From: JAGPUQ01 sp036677085
Lineage (GTDB): Bacteria; Pseudomonadota; Gammaproteobacteria; Pseudomonadales; Porticoccaceae
Assembly: GCA_036677085.1 (NCBI GenBank)
Contig: JAKFFI010000004.1
Location: 186,001 to 250,000, forward strand
Length of the DNA stretch: 64,000 nt
Direction of reading: 5' to 3'
This document shows, piece by piece, positions 8,508-16,194 of the stretch. The notes below the pieces were generated by a model. The model had not been told where the DNA came from and did no database searches. It was given only the letters and a program-made list of their open reading frames with translations. Both the position numbers and the translations under genes were made by a program. Every line of letters begins with the position of its first letter. Positions within the stretch are counted from its first letter, which is position 1.

Positions 8508-8599
8508 CAGGCTGTGGTCGAGGCGCGGCTCCCACGGCGCCCCGGCTTTTTCTGCTGCTCGCGCACGAGACCGTCACGGGCGAGTTCATCGGTGTTCAC
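8507..8599 (-). CDS. Possible 30-residue small protein upstream of the methyltransferase
   Basis: A short open frame of 30 residues starts at GTG 8599 with GGAG 5 bases upstream. Its TGA stop overlaps the methyltransferase ATG (TGATG). The peptide begins MNTDELARDGLVREQQKK and ends in an Arg/Ser/Thr-rich tail; it is hydrophilic with no membrane segment or cysteine. It lies 33 bases after the stop of the UPF0149/SecC gene, in the same direction. I do not recognise a family. The good ribosome site and exact stop/start coupling argue for translation, perhaps as a leader that couples the methyltransferase to the upstream gene; chance is a real alternative. Confidence 0.4.
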   Translation of the reverse strand: MNTDELARDGLVREQQKKPGRRGSRASTTA

Positions 8600-8632
8600 G
8601 AAAGCTCCCGTGCACTGCTACCGCCAGCACCG

Positions 8633-9355
8633 TCAGTGCAGAAGGGTACCGCCGTCGCCGCAGCATTTTTTGTATTTCTTGCCACTGCCGCAGGGGCAGG
8701 GATCGTTGCGATCGGCAACCGCCGCGTTGCGCACGAACGGCTTGCGGGTCGGCTGCGACTGGCGTGCCCCACCGGTGCGTTTTGCCAGCCAGTAGGCATG
8801 AATCTCCGCCAGCGCCGGCACGATGGCGAGGACCCAGTGTTCGTGATCGTCTTCTCTTTCGACGACTTCCAGGCCCTCGTCGGTGCCCAGCAGCATGAAG
8901 GGCGCGAACCAGTCCGGCTGACTTTCCATCAATGCGCCCCAGCTGTCTTCATCGAACAAGGTGCCGAGCAGGAAACCCGCGCACCATTCATCGACACCCC
9001 AGGCGGGATCGAAGTAAAACAGCGGCTCGAAGTCTTCCGCGCTTTCCGTCAACTGGCGCACCAGGGAGTTGTAATGCCGCATCACCAGGTTCATCACCTG
9101 TGCGGCATCCTCGTCGGTTGCGAATTCGGGCTTGACTTCACCGTCCTCGATATCCCACACCCAGGGCAACCACTCGGACGGCATCACCAGACTGGGGCCC
9201 ACGATCAGTGCGGTCATGAAACCTTCCATCATGGCGACATCCATCGTCGTGTCTTCCAGCCCGGGCGAGGCAAGGAATGCGTCGAGGGCGTTGATCTCCT
9301 GTTCGTCCAGATCGGCATCCAGTCCGGCGAGCGGGTTACTCGGTTGCTTGACCAC
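8633..9355 (-). CDS. UPF0149 (YecA-type) family protein with C-terminal SecC zinc motif
   Basis: A 240-aa protein of the YgfB/YecA group. The start is GTG 9355, chosen because AGGAGG sits 7 bases upstream; the open frame continues much further 5' without a ribosome site. The N-terminal two thirds are the acidic helical UPF0149 domain (for example DVAMMEGFMTALIVGP and WCAGFLLGTLFDEDSW). The C-terminus is a SecC-type zinc motif, DPCPCGSGKKYKKCCG (C220, C222, C231, C232), as at the end of SecA. Function is unknown; the SecC motif suggests binding to protein or ribosome. Confidence 0.85.
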   Translation of the reverse strand: MVKQPSNPLAGLDADLDEQEINALDAFLASPGLEDTTMDVAMMEGFMTALIVGPSLVMPSEWLPWVWDIEDGEVKPEFATDEDAAQVMNLVMRHYNSLVRQLTESAEDFEPLFYFDPAWGVDEWCAGFLLGTLFDEDSWGALMESQPDWFAPFMLLGTDEGLEVVEREDDHEHWVLAIVPALAEIHAYWLAKRTGGARQSQPTRKPFVRNAAVADRNDPCPCGSGKKYKKCCGDGGTLLH

Positions 9356-9464
9356 TGCAGGGCCTCCTGACTTGGGTGAAATCGTGTCGCTGTCGGATTT
9401 ACCGCGCGATCCGGCATGAGATTGATCCTGCCGCCCGCGCGCTGTCACGCACCTGCCGGTTGCA

Positions 9465-9920
9465 TCACAGATCGCTGAATCGCAGGGCATCGCGGGCGAG
9501 CCGGTGTTGTTCGTTGCTCTCGATTTGCCGCAGGCTGCGCGCCACCTCGCGAAGCTCGTCGAGATCGGCGCGCTCTGCCACTTCTTCGTAAATTTCGCGC
9601 AGATATTCGTCCGTCGCCAACGCCGTGGCAACGACTTCCTCGACGTTGTTGATGTCCATGTCCCGAATCCGCTCCAACACTGGGTGCGCATCCAGCTCCG
9701 GGGTGTATTGCAGCCAGGTATCCATGATTCCCTTCGCCGCGCCGGATTCATAGTCCTTGAGCGCTTCCGCCAGATGTTGCTCGTGCCGGTTGAGGTAGTC
9801 GAGCATCAGTTGCGCGCGTTCCGAGGTGGCGAGCTGCTCCAGCTCGGCGTACTGACGCGACAGCGCCTCGTGCAAGTGCCGTGAAAAATCGATGACGTCC
9901 TTGATGGTCTTGAAGCGCAT
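9465..9920 (-). CDS. Uncharacterised all-helical, ferritin-like protein
   Basis: A 151-aa acidic, probably all-alpha cytoplasmic protein. The start is ATG 9920 because GAGGA lies 8 bases upstream; the frame also opens at 9953 but without a ribosome site. Two helices carry matching motifs, YLNRHEQHLAEAL (about residues 42-54) and IESNEQHRLARDAL (about 135-148). This two-fold pattern of Glu and His recalls ferritin-like helical bundles, but the usual ExxH iron ligands are not clearly present. I do not know its function. It is in the same direction as the UPF0149 gene, 109 bases upstream of it. Confidence 0.65.
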   Translation of the reverse strand: MRFKTIKDVIDFSRHLHEALSRQYAELEQLATSERAQLMLDYLNRHEQHLAEALKDYESGAAKGIMDTWLQYTPELDAHPVLERIRDMDINNVEEVVATALATDEYLREIYEEVAERADLDELREVARSLRQIESNEQHRLARDALRFSDL

Positions 9921-10006
9921 GGCATTCGTCCTCGCAAGTTTGCGTAATTGCAATCGATGTTCCGATTCCGGTTGCCGTCAGTCGCAACCCGTATTTTCCC
10001 AGCCCA

Positions 10007-12664
10007 TCAGCGCAGCGCCTTGGACACAATTTCAAAACTGTCTTTCGACAGCTCGGGCACCGCCAGCACCCGTTCGAGTGCCGCGCGCATCGCGTCCGCT
10101 CGGGTCTCAGGGTATTTGCGCCAGCGGGTGAGCGGGGTCAGCAGCCGCGCGGCGATCTGAGGATTCATGGCATCGAGCACGAGCACCTGTTCCACCAGAA
10201 ACGCATAACCGGCACCATCGGGGCGATGAAAGTTCACCGGATTTCCCGCGCTGAAGGCGCCGATCACGGCGCGCACCTTGTTGGGATTGCGCGGATCGAA
10301 CGCGGGATGTTCCAGCAGCGCCCGTACCCGTTCGAGGCCGCCCGGCAGGATGCACCAGGCCTGCATCTGGAACCACTGATTGACCACCAGGGATTCGTTC
10401 TGCCACCGCTCGTAGTAGCGTCTGAGTGCTTCCCGTGCATGATCCTGCGCCTGCGGGGCGGGATTGTTGAGCAGTGCCACCAGCGCGGCATTGGTGTCGG
10501 TCATGTTGTCGGCCTGATCGAACTGTTGCCGGGCACGATCGATCAATTCCGGCACATCCAGTTGCAGCAGATAGGCAAGCGCGAGGTTGTGCAGGCTGCG
10601 CCGGGCGATCTGTTCGGCATTCGCACGATAGGGCTCGCCGCTGCGCTGAGTGGCGTACACGGCTTCGAATTCCGGCCGCAGCCGCTGCGCCAGTTCGTGG
10701 CGGGCAAACTGGCGCGCGCGGTGGATGGCCTCCACCGCGATGGTGTCGGCCAATTCGCTCAGATAGGCCTCGCCGGGCAGGGTGAGAATGTGCGCCACCA
10801 GCGCCGCGTCCAGCGATTTGTCGGTGAGCAGTTCACGATAGGCTTCGACCAGCCGGGCATCCAGCGCGAGCGGCCGACCGGCCAGATCATCCGCAATCAA
10901 CTCCTGCAAAATGCCGACCGCGAGCCGGTTGCCCGCCTCCCAGCGGTTGAAACCGTCGCTGTCGCGGCGCAGCAGTTGCACCAGTTCATCGCGACTGTAA
11001 TCGAAGGCGAGCTTGACCGGCGCCGAAAAGCCCCGCAGCAGCGAGGGAATGGGCGCTTCACCGACGCGCTCGAATACCAGGCTCTGCGCGGACTCGGTCA
11101 ACTCGAACAGGATCTCGGTGGCGCCATCGGCGCGGCCGGATACATGGAGCGGCAGATCGCCGTTGCGGCCCACCAGGCCGAGTCGGATGGGAATCTGGAA
11201 CGGCGCCTTGTCCGCGCTTTCCGGCGTGGGCGGACAGCTCTGGGTGAAATCGAGCCGGTAGCTTTGCGCGGCCCCATCGTAGTGACCTTGCACGGCGACG
11301 CGCGGCGTGCCCGCCTGCCGGTACCAACCCATGAACTGGCTGAAATCGCGGCCGCTGGCAGCCGCCATGGCCGCCACGAAATCCTCGATGGTCACCGCAG
11401 CGCCGTCGTGGCGGTCGAAGTACAGATCGCAGCCGCGGCGAAAGGTCTCCGGCCCGAGCAGGGTGTGGATCATGCGCACTACTTCCGCGCCTTTTTCATA
11501 AATGGTCACGGTGTAGAAATTGGAAATTTCCTGATAGGCATCGGGCTGCACCGGATGCGCGGTGGGACCGGCATCCTCGGCGAACTGGGCGGTGCGCAGC
11601 AGGTTCACTTCTTCCACGCGCTTGATGGTGCGCGAACCCATATCGGCGGAAAATTCACTGTCGCGAAACACCGTGAAGCCTTCCTTCAGGCTCAGCTGGA
11701 ACCAGTCGCGACAGGTGACCCGGTTGCCGGACCAGTTGTGGAAATACTCGTGCGCCACCACCGCCTCGACGCGCTGGAAACCCGGATCCGTGGTGGTCTC
11801 GGGATGGGCCAGCACGCAGGAAGTGTTGAAAATGTTGAGGCCCTTGTTCTCCATGGCGCCCATGTTGAAATCGTCGACCGCGACGATCATGAAAATATCC
11901 AGATCGTATTCGCGCCCGTAGACGCGCTCGTCCCATGCCATCGAATGCTTGAGCGACGCCATGGCGTGATCCAGCTTGTCGAGATCCTTGGGCTCCACAT
12001 AGATGCGCAGCATCACGCCGCGACCGCTCGCAGTGGTGAAGCGGTCTTCCAGGCAGGCGAGATCGCCCGCCACCAGGGCGAACAGATAGGCCGGTTTCCG
12101 GAATGGATCGTGCCAGGTCACCCAGTGGCGCCCACCCGACGCGGTGCCTTCCGCGACCGGATTGCCGTTGGAGAGCAGCACCGGGAAGGCGCCCCGATCC
12201 GCTTCGATGGTGGTAGTGAATTCCGACAGCACATCCGGGCGGTCGAGATAGAACGTGATCTTGCGAAAACCTTCGGCCTCGCACTGGGTGCAGTAGAGGC
12301 CGCGCGACTGGTAGAGCCCTTCCAGCGAGGTGTTGGCTTCCGGGTGGATCGCCACCGTGGAGCTGAGTTCGAACGCCGCGGGCACACCGGGAATCACCAG
12401 TTCGCCGTCCGCGTAGCCGTATTCCGCCGGCGCGAGCGTGCGGCCATCGAGGGCGAGCTCCCGCAACTGCAAGCCTTCGCCGTGCAGACGCAGTTCCTGC
12501 GCGCAGACCGGGTGTTCGGGATTCGCGCGCAGCGCCAGGGTCGCGCGCACCAGGGTTTCCCCGGGACGGAGATCGAAGTGCAGCTCGGTGCGGTCGATCA
12601 GGAAATCCGGCGCGCGGTAATCGCGCAGACGGGTGACTCGGGCCTGGGCATCGCGCATCGCCAT
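10007..12664 (-). CDS. pepN: Aminopeptidase N
   Basis: M1-family zinc aminopeptidase that removes N-terminal residues from peptides in the cytoplasm. The protein is 885 aa (E. coli 870). The exopeptidase motif GAMEN is at residues 269-273. The zinc motif is HEYFH (H305, E306, H309), with the third ligand E328 in KEGFTVFRDSEF. The ATG at 12664 is chosen because CAGGAG lies 5 bases upstream; an ATG two codons later is less well spaced, and the open frame further 5' has no ribosome site. All four M1 domains are covered by the length. It is transcribed away from the cus genes. Confidence 0.96.
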   Translation of the reverse strand: MAMRDAQARVTRLRDYRAPDFLIDRTELHFDLRPGETLVRATLALRANPEHPVCAQELRLHGEGLQLRELALDGRTLAPAEYGYADGELVIPGVPAAFELSSTVAIHPEANTSLEGLYQSRGLYCTQCEAEGFRKITFYLDRPDVLSEFTTTIEADRGAFPVLLSNGNPVAEGTASGGRHWVTWHDPFRKPAYLFALVAGDLACLEDRFTTASGRGVMLRIYVEPKDLDKLDHAMASLKHSMAWDERVYGREYDLDIFMIVAVDDFNMGAMENKGLNIFNTSCVLAHPETTTDPGFQRVEAVVAHEYFHNWSGNRVTCRDWFQLSLKEGFTVFRDSEFSADMGSRTIKRVEEVNLLRTAQFAEDAGPTAHPVQPDAYQEISNFYTVTIYEKGAEVVRMIHTLLGPETFRRGCDLYFDRHDGAAVTIEDFVAAMAAASGRDFSQFMGWYRQAGTPRVAVQGHYDGAAQSYRLDFTQSCPPTPESADKAPFQIPIRLGLVGRNGDLPLHVSGRADGATEILFELTESAQSLVFERVGEAPIPSLLRGFSAPVKLAFDYSRDELVQLLRRDSDGFNRWEAGNRLAVGILQELIADDLAGRPLALDARLVEAYRELLTDKSLDAALVAHILTLPGEAYLSELADTIAVEAIHRARQFARHELAQRLRPEFEAVYATQRSGEPYRANAEQIARRSLHNLALAYLLQLDVPELIDRARQQFDQADNMTDTNAALVALLNNPAPQAQDHAREALRRYYERWQNESLVVNQWFQMQAWCILPGGLERVRALLEHPAFDPRNPNKVRAVIGAFSAGNPVNFHRPDGAGYAFLVEQVLVLDAMNPQIAARLLTPLTRWRKYPETRADAMRAALERVLAVPELSKDSFEIVSKALR

Positions 12665-12778
12665 ATCGACTCCTGGGTGAAGGCACCGGCGGCCCGCGCT
12701 CGGCGGCCGGATTAGGGGGAAAGATGATGGGATACAGTGGCGGGAATTGTCGGCCAGCGGGGGCACGGTGTCCACGGA

Positions 12779-12804
12779 GTCGTTTACACAACGTCGTTTA
12801 CACA
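12779..12804. promoter_or_regulatory. Tandem GTCGTTTACACA repeat upstream of the cus genes
   Basis: Two identical 12-base copies of GTCGTTTACACA lie at 12779-12790 and 12793-12804, a period of 14 bases. They are 43 bases before the ATG of the small Cys-rich gene and about 115 bases upstream of pepN. Tandem direct repeats are typical binding sites of OmpR/CopR-type response regulators, which often control Cu efflux operons. No regulator gene is in the window, so the operator role is inference. Confidence 0.4.
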
Positions 12805-12846
12805 GCGATGTGTCCCTCGAACCGGCGGCTGTGCTATGTTCGCCCG

Positions 12847-13191
12847 ATGCGCGCCCTCCTGATCACCCTGCTTTGTGTGGCCCTGCCGTTGGCGGCGGGG
12901 GCGCGTACCCTGGATGCGATCCAACTACCCTGCCCCATGCAACAGGCGCATCAGCATACGGAACCCAGTGCGCAACCCGCGGCCGGCACCTGCTGCAACG
13001 ATGCGGAGACCACCGCCAAGACCGGCAAGCCCTGCAAGGCCGGGCAGGAATGCCAGGCCTCCCCCGCCGCCACGTTGTTACTGCCGGCGGCGACATCGGC
13101 GCCAAGCCTGTCTTCCCCGCTAGCGGTCATCGCGCCGATCGCGCCCAGACTCCACCCCGCCGGTATCTGGCGCCCACCAGCCCTGATCTGA
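12847..13191 (+). CDS. Small secreted Cys-rich protein preceding cusCBA
   Basis: A 114-aa protein with a clear signal peptide: MRALLITLLCVALPLAAGA, with likely cleavage after residue 19. The mature part has His (QQAHQH) and a cysteine set in CCNDAE...KPCKAGQEC, then a hydrophobic Ala/Leu/Pro-rich tail. This fits a periplasmic or membrane-attached metal-binding accessory of copper resistance operons, of the kind often annotated only as hypothetical. It is first in the run leading to cusC, separated from it by 229 bases that hold a palindromic repeat. The start is chosen to give an intact signal peptide; an in-frame ATG at 12808 would add 13 residues and spoil it. Confidence 0.6.
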   Translation: MRALLITLLCVALPLAAGARTLDAIQLPCPMQQAHQHTEPSAQPAAGTCCNDAETTAKTGKPCKAGQECQASPAATLLLPAATSAPSLSSPLAVIAPIAPRLHPAGIWRPPALI

Positions 13192-13243
13192 CTTCCCTAA
13201 CCGGTGCCGTTCCGGCCCGCGCCACAGGGATGCTCTAAATAAC

Positions 13244-13314
13244 CGTCATGCCCGCGTAGGCGGGCATCCAGAACGCTTTGATACCCCTGGGTTCCCGCCT
13301 GCGCGGGAACGACG
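13244..13314. repeat. REP-like palindromic element with two hairpins
   Basis: This 71-bp element between the Cys-rich gene and cusC contains two 8-bp hairpins. The first is ATGCCCGC, loop GTAG, GCGGGCAT (13248-13267). The second is GTTCCCGC, loop CTGC, GCGGGAAC (13291-13310). The ends are CGTC and GACG, so the whole element is a loose inverted repeat. Elements of this design are common dispersed non-coding repeats in proteobacteria. It could also attenuate transcription into cusC. Confidence 0.75.
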
Positions 13315-13420
13315 ATTAAGTGGTTGTTCGTAGTGTCCCCCAAGCGCATTTGGGCCCGAGACGGCGGTTCGTGCTGCCGCGTACTCGCGCTGTGGCACTG
13401 CAAAGCCTCGGAGTCAGCTC

Positions 13421-14803
13421 ATGTACCTCGCCCTTGCCACGGTCCTGGCGGTGTTTGGCCGCCGGCCATCCTTCGGATGCCCACTCCACCCCGGATGCAA
13501 GTTAGCCATCGCCACCCTGGCCCTCGGCTTCTCGGGTTGGGCCAGCGCGGCCGCCGCACATCCCGACGCGCCCCTTTCCCTCGCTGAAGCGCTGCGCACG
13601 GCGGAAGTCCGATCGCACGCGCTTGCCTCCCAGGATGCGGCGGCCACCGCGGCGGGCGAAATGGCCGTCGCCGCACGCCAGTTGCCCGACCCGGTGTTGC
13701 GCCTCGCGGTGGAAAATCTTCCCGTCGATGGCGCGGACCGCTACAGCCTCACGGACGATTTCATGACCATGCGCTCGATCGGCGTGATGCAGACGATGAC
13801 CGGCGCGGACAAACGCGCTGCCCGCGCCACGCGCTTCGAACGCGAAGGCGAAGTCGCGCAGACGGCACGCGCGCTCGAACTCTCGAAGCTCAGGCGCGAC
13901 ACGGCACTGGCCTGGCTCGACCGCCATTACCAGGAACAGACAGTCGCGCTGTTGCAACGGCAGCGCGACGAGACGGCCTTGCAAGTCGATGCTGCCGAAG
14001 CCGCTTACCGCGCCGGCCGCGGCCCGCAGGCCGAGGTGTTCATGGCGCGGGCGGAGGTCGCACAGAGCGAGGATCGCATCCGCGCGGCCGCAGCGCAGCG
14101 GGCAAATGCCATCACAATGCTGGCGCGCTGGATCGGCGAACGAGCCTCCGCGCCGCTCGGCGCGGCACCCGATATTTCCAGCGTCCGGCTGGCGAGCGAC
14201 GACGTGGAACACGCGGCCGATCATCTCCCCGATATCGCGCTGCTGGCGAAACGCGAAGCGGTGGCCCTGACGGAAGTCGACGTCGCTCGCGAGGAGAAGC
14301 GGCCGGACTGGAACCTCGAGTTGATGTACAGCCAGCGCGGTCCCGGATTCTCCGACATGGTATCGCTCGCCGTATCGGTCCCCCTGCCCTGGGATCAGGG
14401 CAACCGGCAGGACCGGGAGCTGGCCGCCAAGCTCGCGCTGGCCGCGCGGATGGGTGACGAGCGCGCGGAGATGACGCGCCAGCATCTGGCGGACATCCGC
14501 CGCTGGCGGCAAAACTGGCGCGCCGGCCTCGAACGCCTTGCCGCATACGATCGCACGTTGCTTCCCCTTGCCGCAGAGCACACGCAGGCCGCACTGGCGG
14601 CCTATCGCGGCGCCAGCGGGTCTTTGACCGCGGTATTGGAAGCGCGCCGGATGGAAATCGATATCCGCCTGGAGCGGCTGCGCATCGAGCAGGAGACCGC
14701 GGAGGTCTGGGCCACGCTCGAATATCTGCTCCCGGCGGCGCCCGAGGCAGTCGCGGCAATCGCGTCTCCCGATCTGACCGCCACCCCGGAGCTGCGACGA
14801 TGA
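13421..14803 (+). CDS. cusC: TolC-like outer membrane factor of a Cus/Czc metal efflux system
   Basis: A 460-aa outer membrane efflux protein that forms the exit duct of the tripartite pump. GGAG lies 7 bases before ATG 13421. The N-terminus is a hydrophobic export signal; an Ala-rich cleavage region ends near residue 47 (SAAAAHPDAP). The body is two OEP repeats of long amphipathic helices (about 55-250 and 260-440), for example RQLPDPVLRLAVENLP and AALAAYRGASGSLTAVLEAR. The stop overlaps cusB (ATGA). The partner CusA assigns it to copper/silver; the protein alone could equally be called CzcC. Confidence 0.88.
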   Translation: MYLALATVLAVFGRRPSFGCPLHPGCKLAIATLALGFSGWASAAAAHPDAPLSLAEALRTAEVRSHALASQDAAATAAGEMAVAARQLPDPVLRLAVENLPVDGADRYSLTDDFMTMRSIGVMQTMTGADKRAARATRFEREGEVAQTARALELSKLRRDTALAWLDRHYQEQTVALLQRQRDETALQVDAAEAAYRAGRGPQAEVFMARAEVAQSEDRIRAAAAQRANAITMLARWIGERASAPLGAAPDISSVRLASDDVEHAADHLPDIALLAKREAVALTEVDVAREEKRPDWNLELMYSQRGPGFSDMVSLAVSVPLPWDQGNRQDRELAAKLALAARMGDERAEMTRQHLADIRRWRQNWRAGLERLAAYDRTLLPLAAEHTQAALAAYRGASGSLTAVLEARRMEIDIRLERLRIEQETAEVWATLEYLLPAAPEAVAAIASPDLTATPELRR

Positions 14804-16194
14804 ACAGGAAGCAACCCTTGATCGCGCTCCTCATTACCGGACTGCTCGGAGCCGGACTGCTCGGTGCAGGCGGCTACGGGCTGTACGCGGCGGGCACGCA
14901 GCGCGGGCTTGCAATGGCGCGCGATGAACCCACTCCAGGCGGGGTCGCCGCAGCGCCGGATGTCTCGAACTGGAACGTCCAGCAAGGCATCGATGCCACC
15001 CACCGCCATCTCCGGGACGGTCTCAAGGCCGGAGACATCGATCCGGTCACGGGTCGTCGGATTCTCTATTACCACGACCCCATGGTGCCGGGAAAACAGT
15101 TCGCCACGCCGGGCAAATCGCCCTTCATGGACATGATGCTGGTGCCGGCCTATGCGGGCAGCGCAGACGCGGATGACAGCGGCATCAGGGTCAGCTCGCG
15201 CATCCGCCAGAACATCGGTCTGCGCACCGCACCGGTGGTGGAGGGCGCACTGGCAATCGAAGTGTCCGCGGTCGGTACCATCGCCTACAACGAGCGCGAT
15301 CAGGTGATCGTGCAGGCGCGCGCGATGGCCTATGTCGAGAAACTCCATGTGCGCGCCACCCTGGATCGGGTCGTCAAGGGCCAGCCATTGGTCGATCTCT
15401 ATGTTCCCGACTGGGTTGCCGCGCAGGAGGAATTTCTCGCGATGCGCCGCATGCAGGGGACCGACCTCGCGCCGTTGATCGAGGGCGCCCGTGCCCGAAT
15501 GCGCCAGGCCGGCATGGACGAAGCCCAAATCCGGTCGGTCGCGGCCAGCGGCCAGGTGCAAGCGCGGCTGACGCTGGCGGCGCCCATCGCGGGCGTGGTG
15601 ACGGAACTGGCCGTGCGCGAAGGCATGACCTTGGCGCCCGGCACGACCCTGGTGCGCATCAACGGACTGGGCACTGTCTGGGCCGAGGCCGAAGTGCCCG
15701 AAAATCAGGCCGCGCTGTTGCGCCCGGGTGATAGGGTCAACGCTGAAAGCCCGGCGCTGCCGGGCACCGTCTTCACCGGTCGCATACAGGCGCTGCCGCC
15801 ACAGGTGAACCCCGCGACGCGGACGATCAAGGCCCGCGTCGAGCTCGCCAATGCGGATGGACGTCTGGTCCCAGGCATGTTCGTGGAGATGCACTTCAAG
15901 GATTCCAGCGAACGCCAGAGCCTGCTGGTACCGACCGAGGCGATCATCCGGACCGGCACCCGCGCCGTCGTGATGCTGGCTGAAGACGGCGGCAACTTCC
16001 GTCCCGTCGCGGTGGAGCCGGGCCGCGAAGCCAATGGCCGGACGGAAATCCGGCGCGGACTTCAGGTCGGTCAACAGGTGGTGATCTCAGGCCAGTTCCT
16101 GATCGACTCCGAGGCCAGCCTGCGCGGGCTCGAACCCGGCTTGGATTCCGAACCTGGTGACGCCGCGTCCATGGGTACGGGAGACCGGCCATGA
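14800..16194 (+). CDS. cusB: Periplasmic adaptor of copper/silver efflux, CusB
   Basis: A 464-aa membrane fusion protein linking CusA to the outer membrane factor. One N-terminal membrane anchor spans about residues 8-32. A CusB-type metal domain follows at 91-116 (YHDPMVPGK...SPFMDMMLVP), with Met and His ligands in place of the Cys of related domains. The barrel-sandwich and beta-barrel regions are at about 165-400 (IAGVVTELAVREGMTLAPG, VNPATRTIKARVEL). The helical hairpin is short, as in CusB. The ends overlap cusC and cusA by 4 bases each, so the three subunits are translated together. Confidence 0.93.
   Translation: MNRKQPLIALLITGLLGAGLLGAGGYGLYAAGTQRGLAMARDEPTPGGVAAAPDVSNWNVQQGIDATHRHLRDGLKAGDIDPVTGRRILYYHDPMVPGKQFATPGKSPFMDMMLVPAYAGSADADDSGIRVSSRIRQNIGLRTAPVVEGALAIEVSAVGTIAYNERDQVIVQARAMAYVEKLHVRATLDRVVKGQPLVDLYVPDWVAAQEEFLAMRRMQGTDLAPLIEGARARMRQAGMDEAQIRSVAASGQVQARLTLAAPIAGVVTELAVREGMTLAPGTTLVRINGLGTVWAEAEVPENQAALLRPGDRVNAESPALPGTVFTGRIQALPPQVNPATRTIKARVELANADGRLVPGMFVEMHFKDSSERQSLLVPTEAIIRTGTRAVVMLAEDGGNFRPVAVEPGREANGRTEIRRGLQVGQQVVISGQFLIDSEASLRGLEPGLDSEPGDAASMGTGDRP

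Noticed and set aside
10226..12715. A long plus-strand open frame opposite pepN (829 codons)
   Set aside because: It is a shadow of pepN in GC-rich DNA: the complementary frame has few stops, its translation is low-complexity rich in Arg, Gly, His and Val, and pepN on the other strand has all catalytic motifs.
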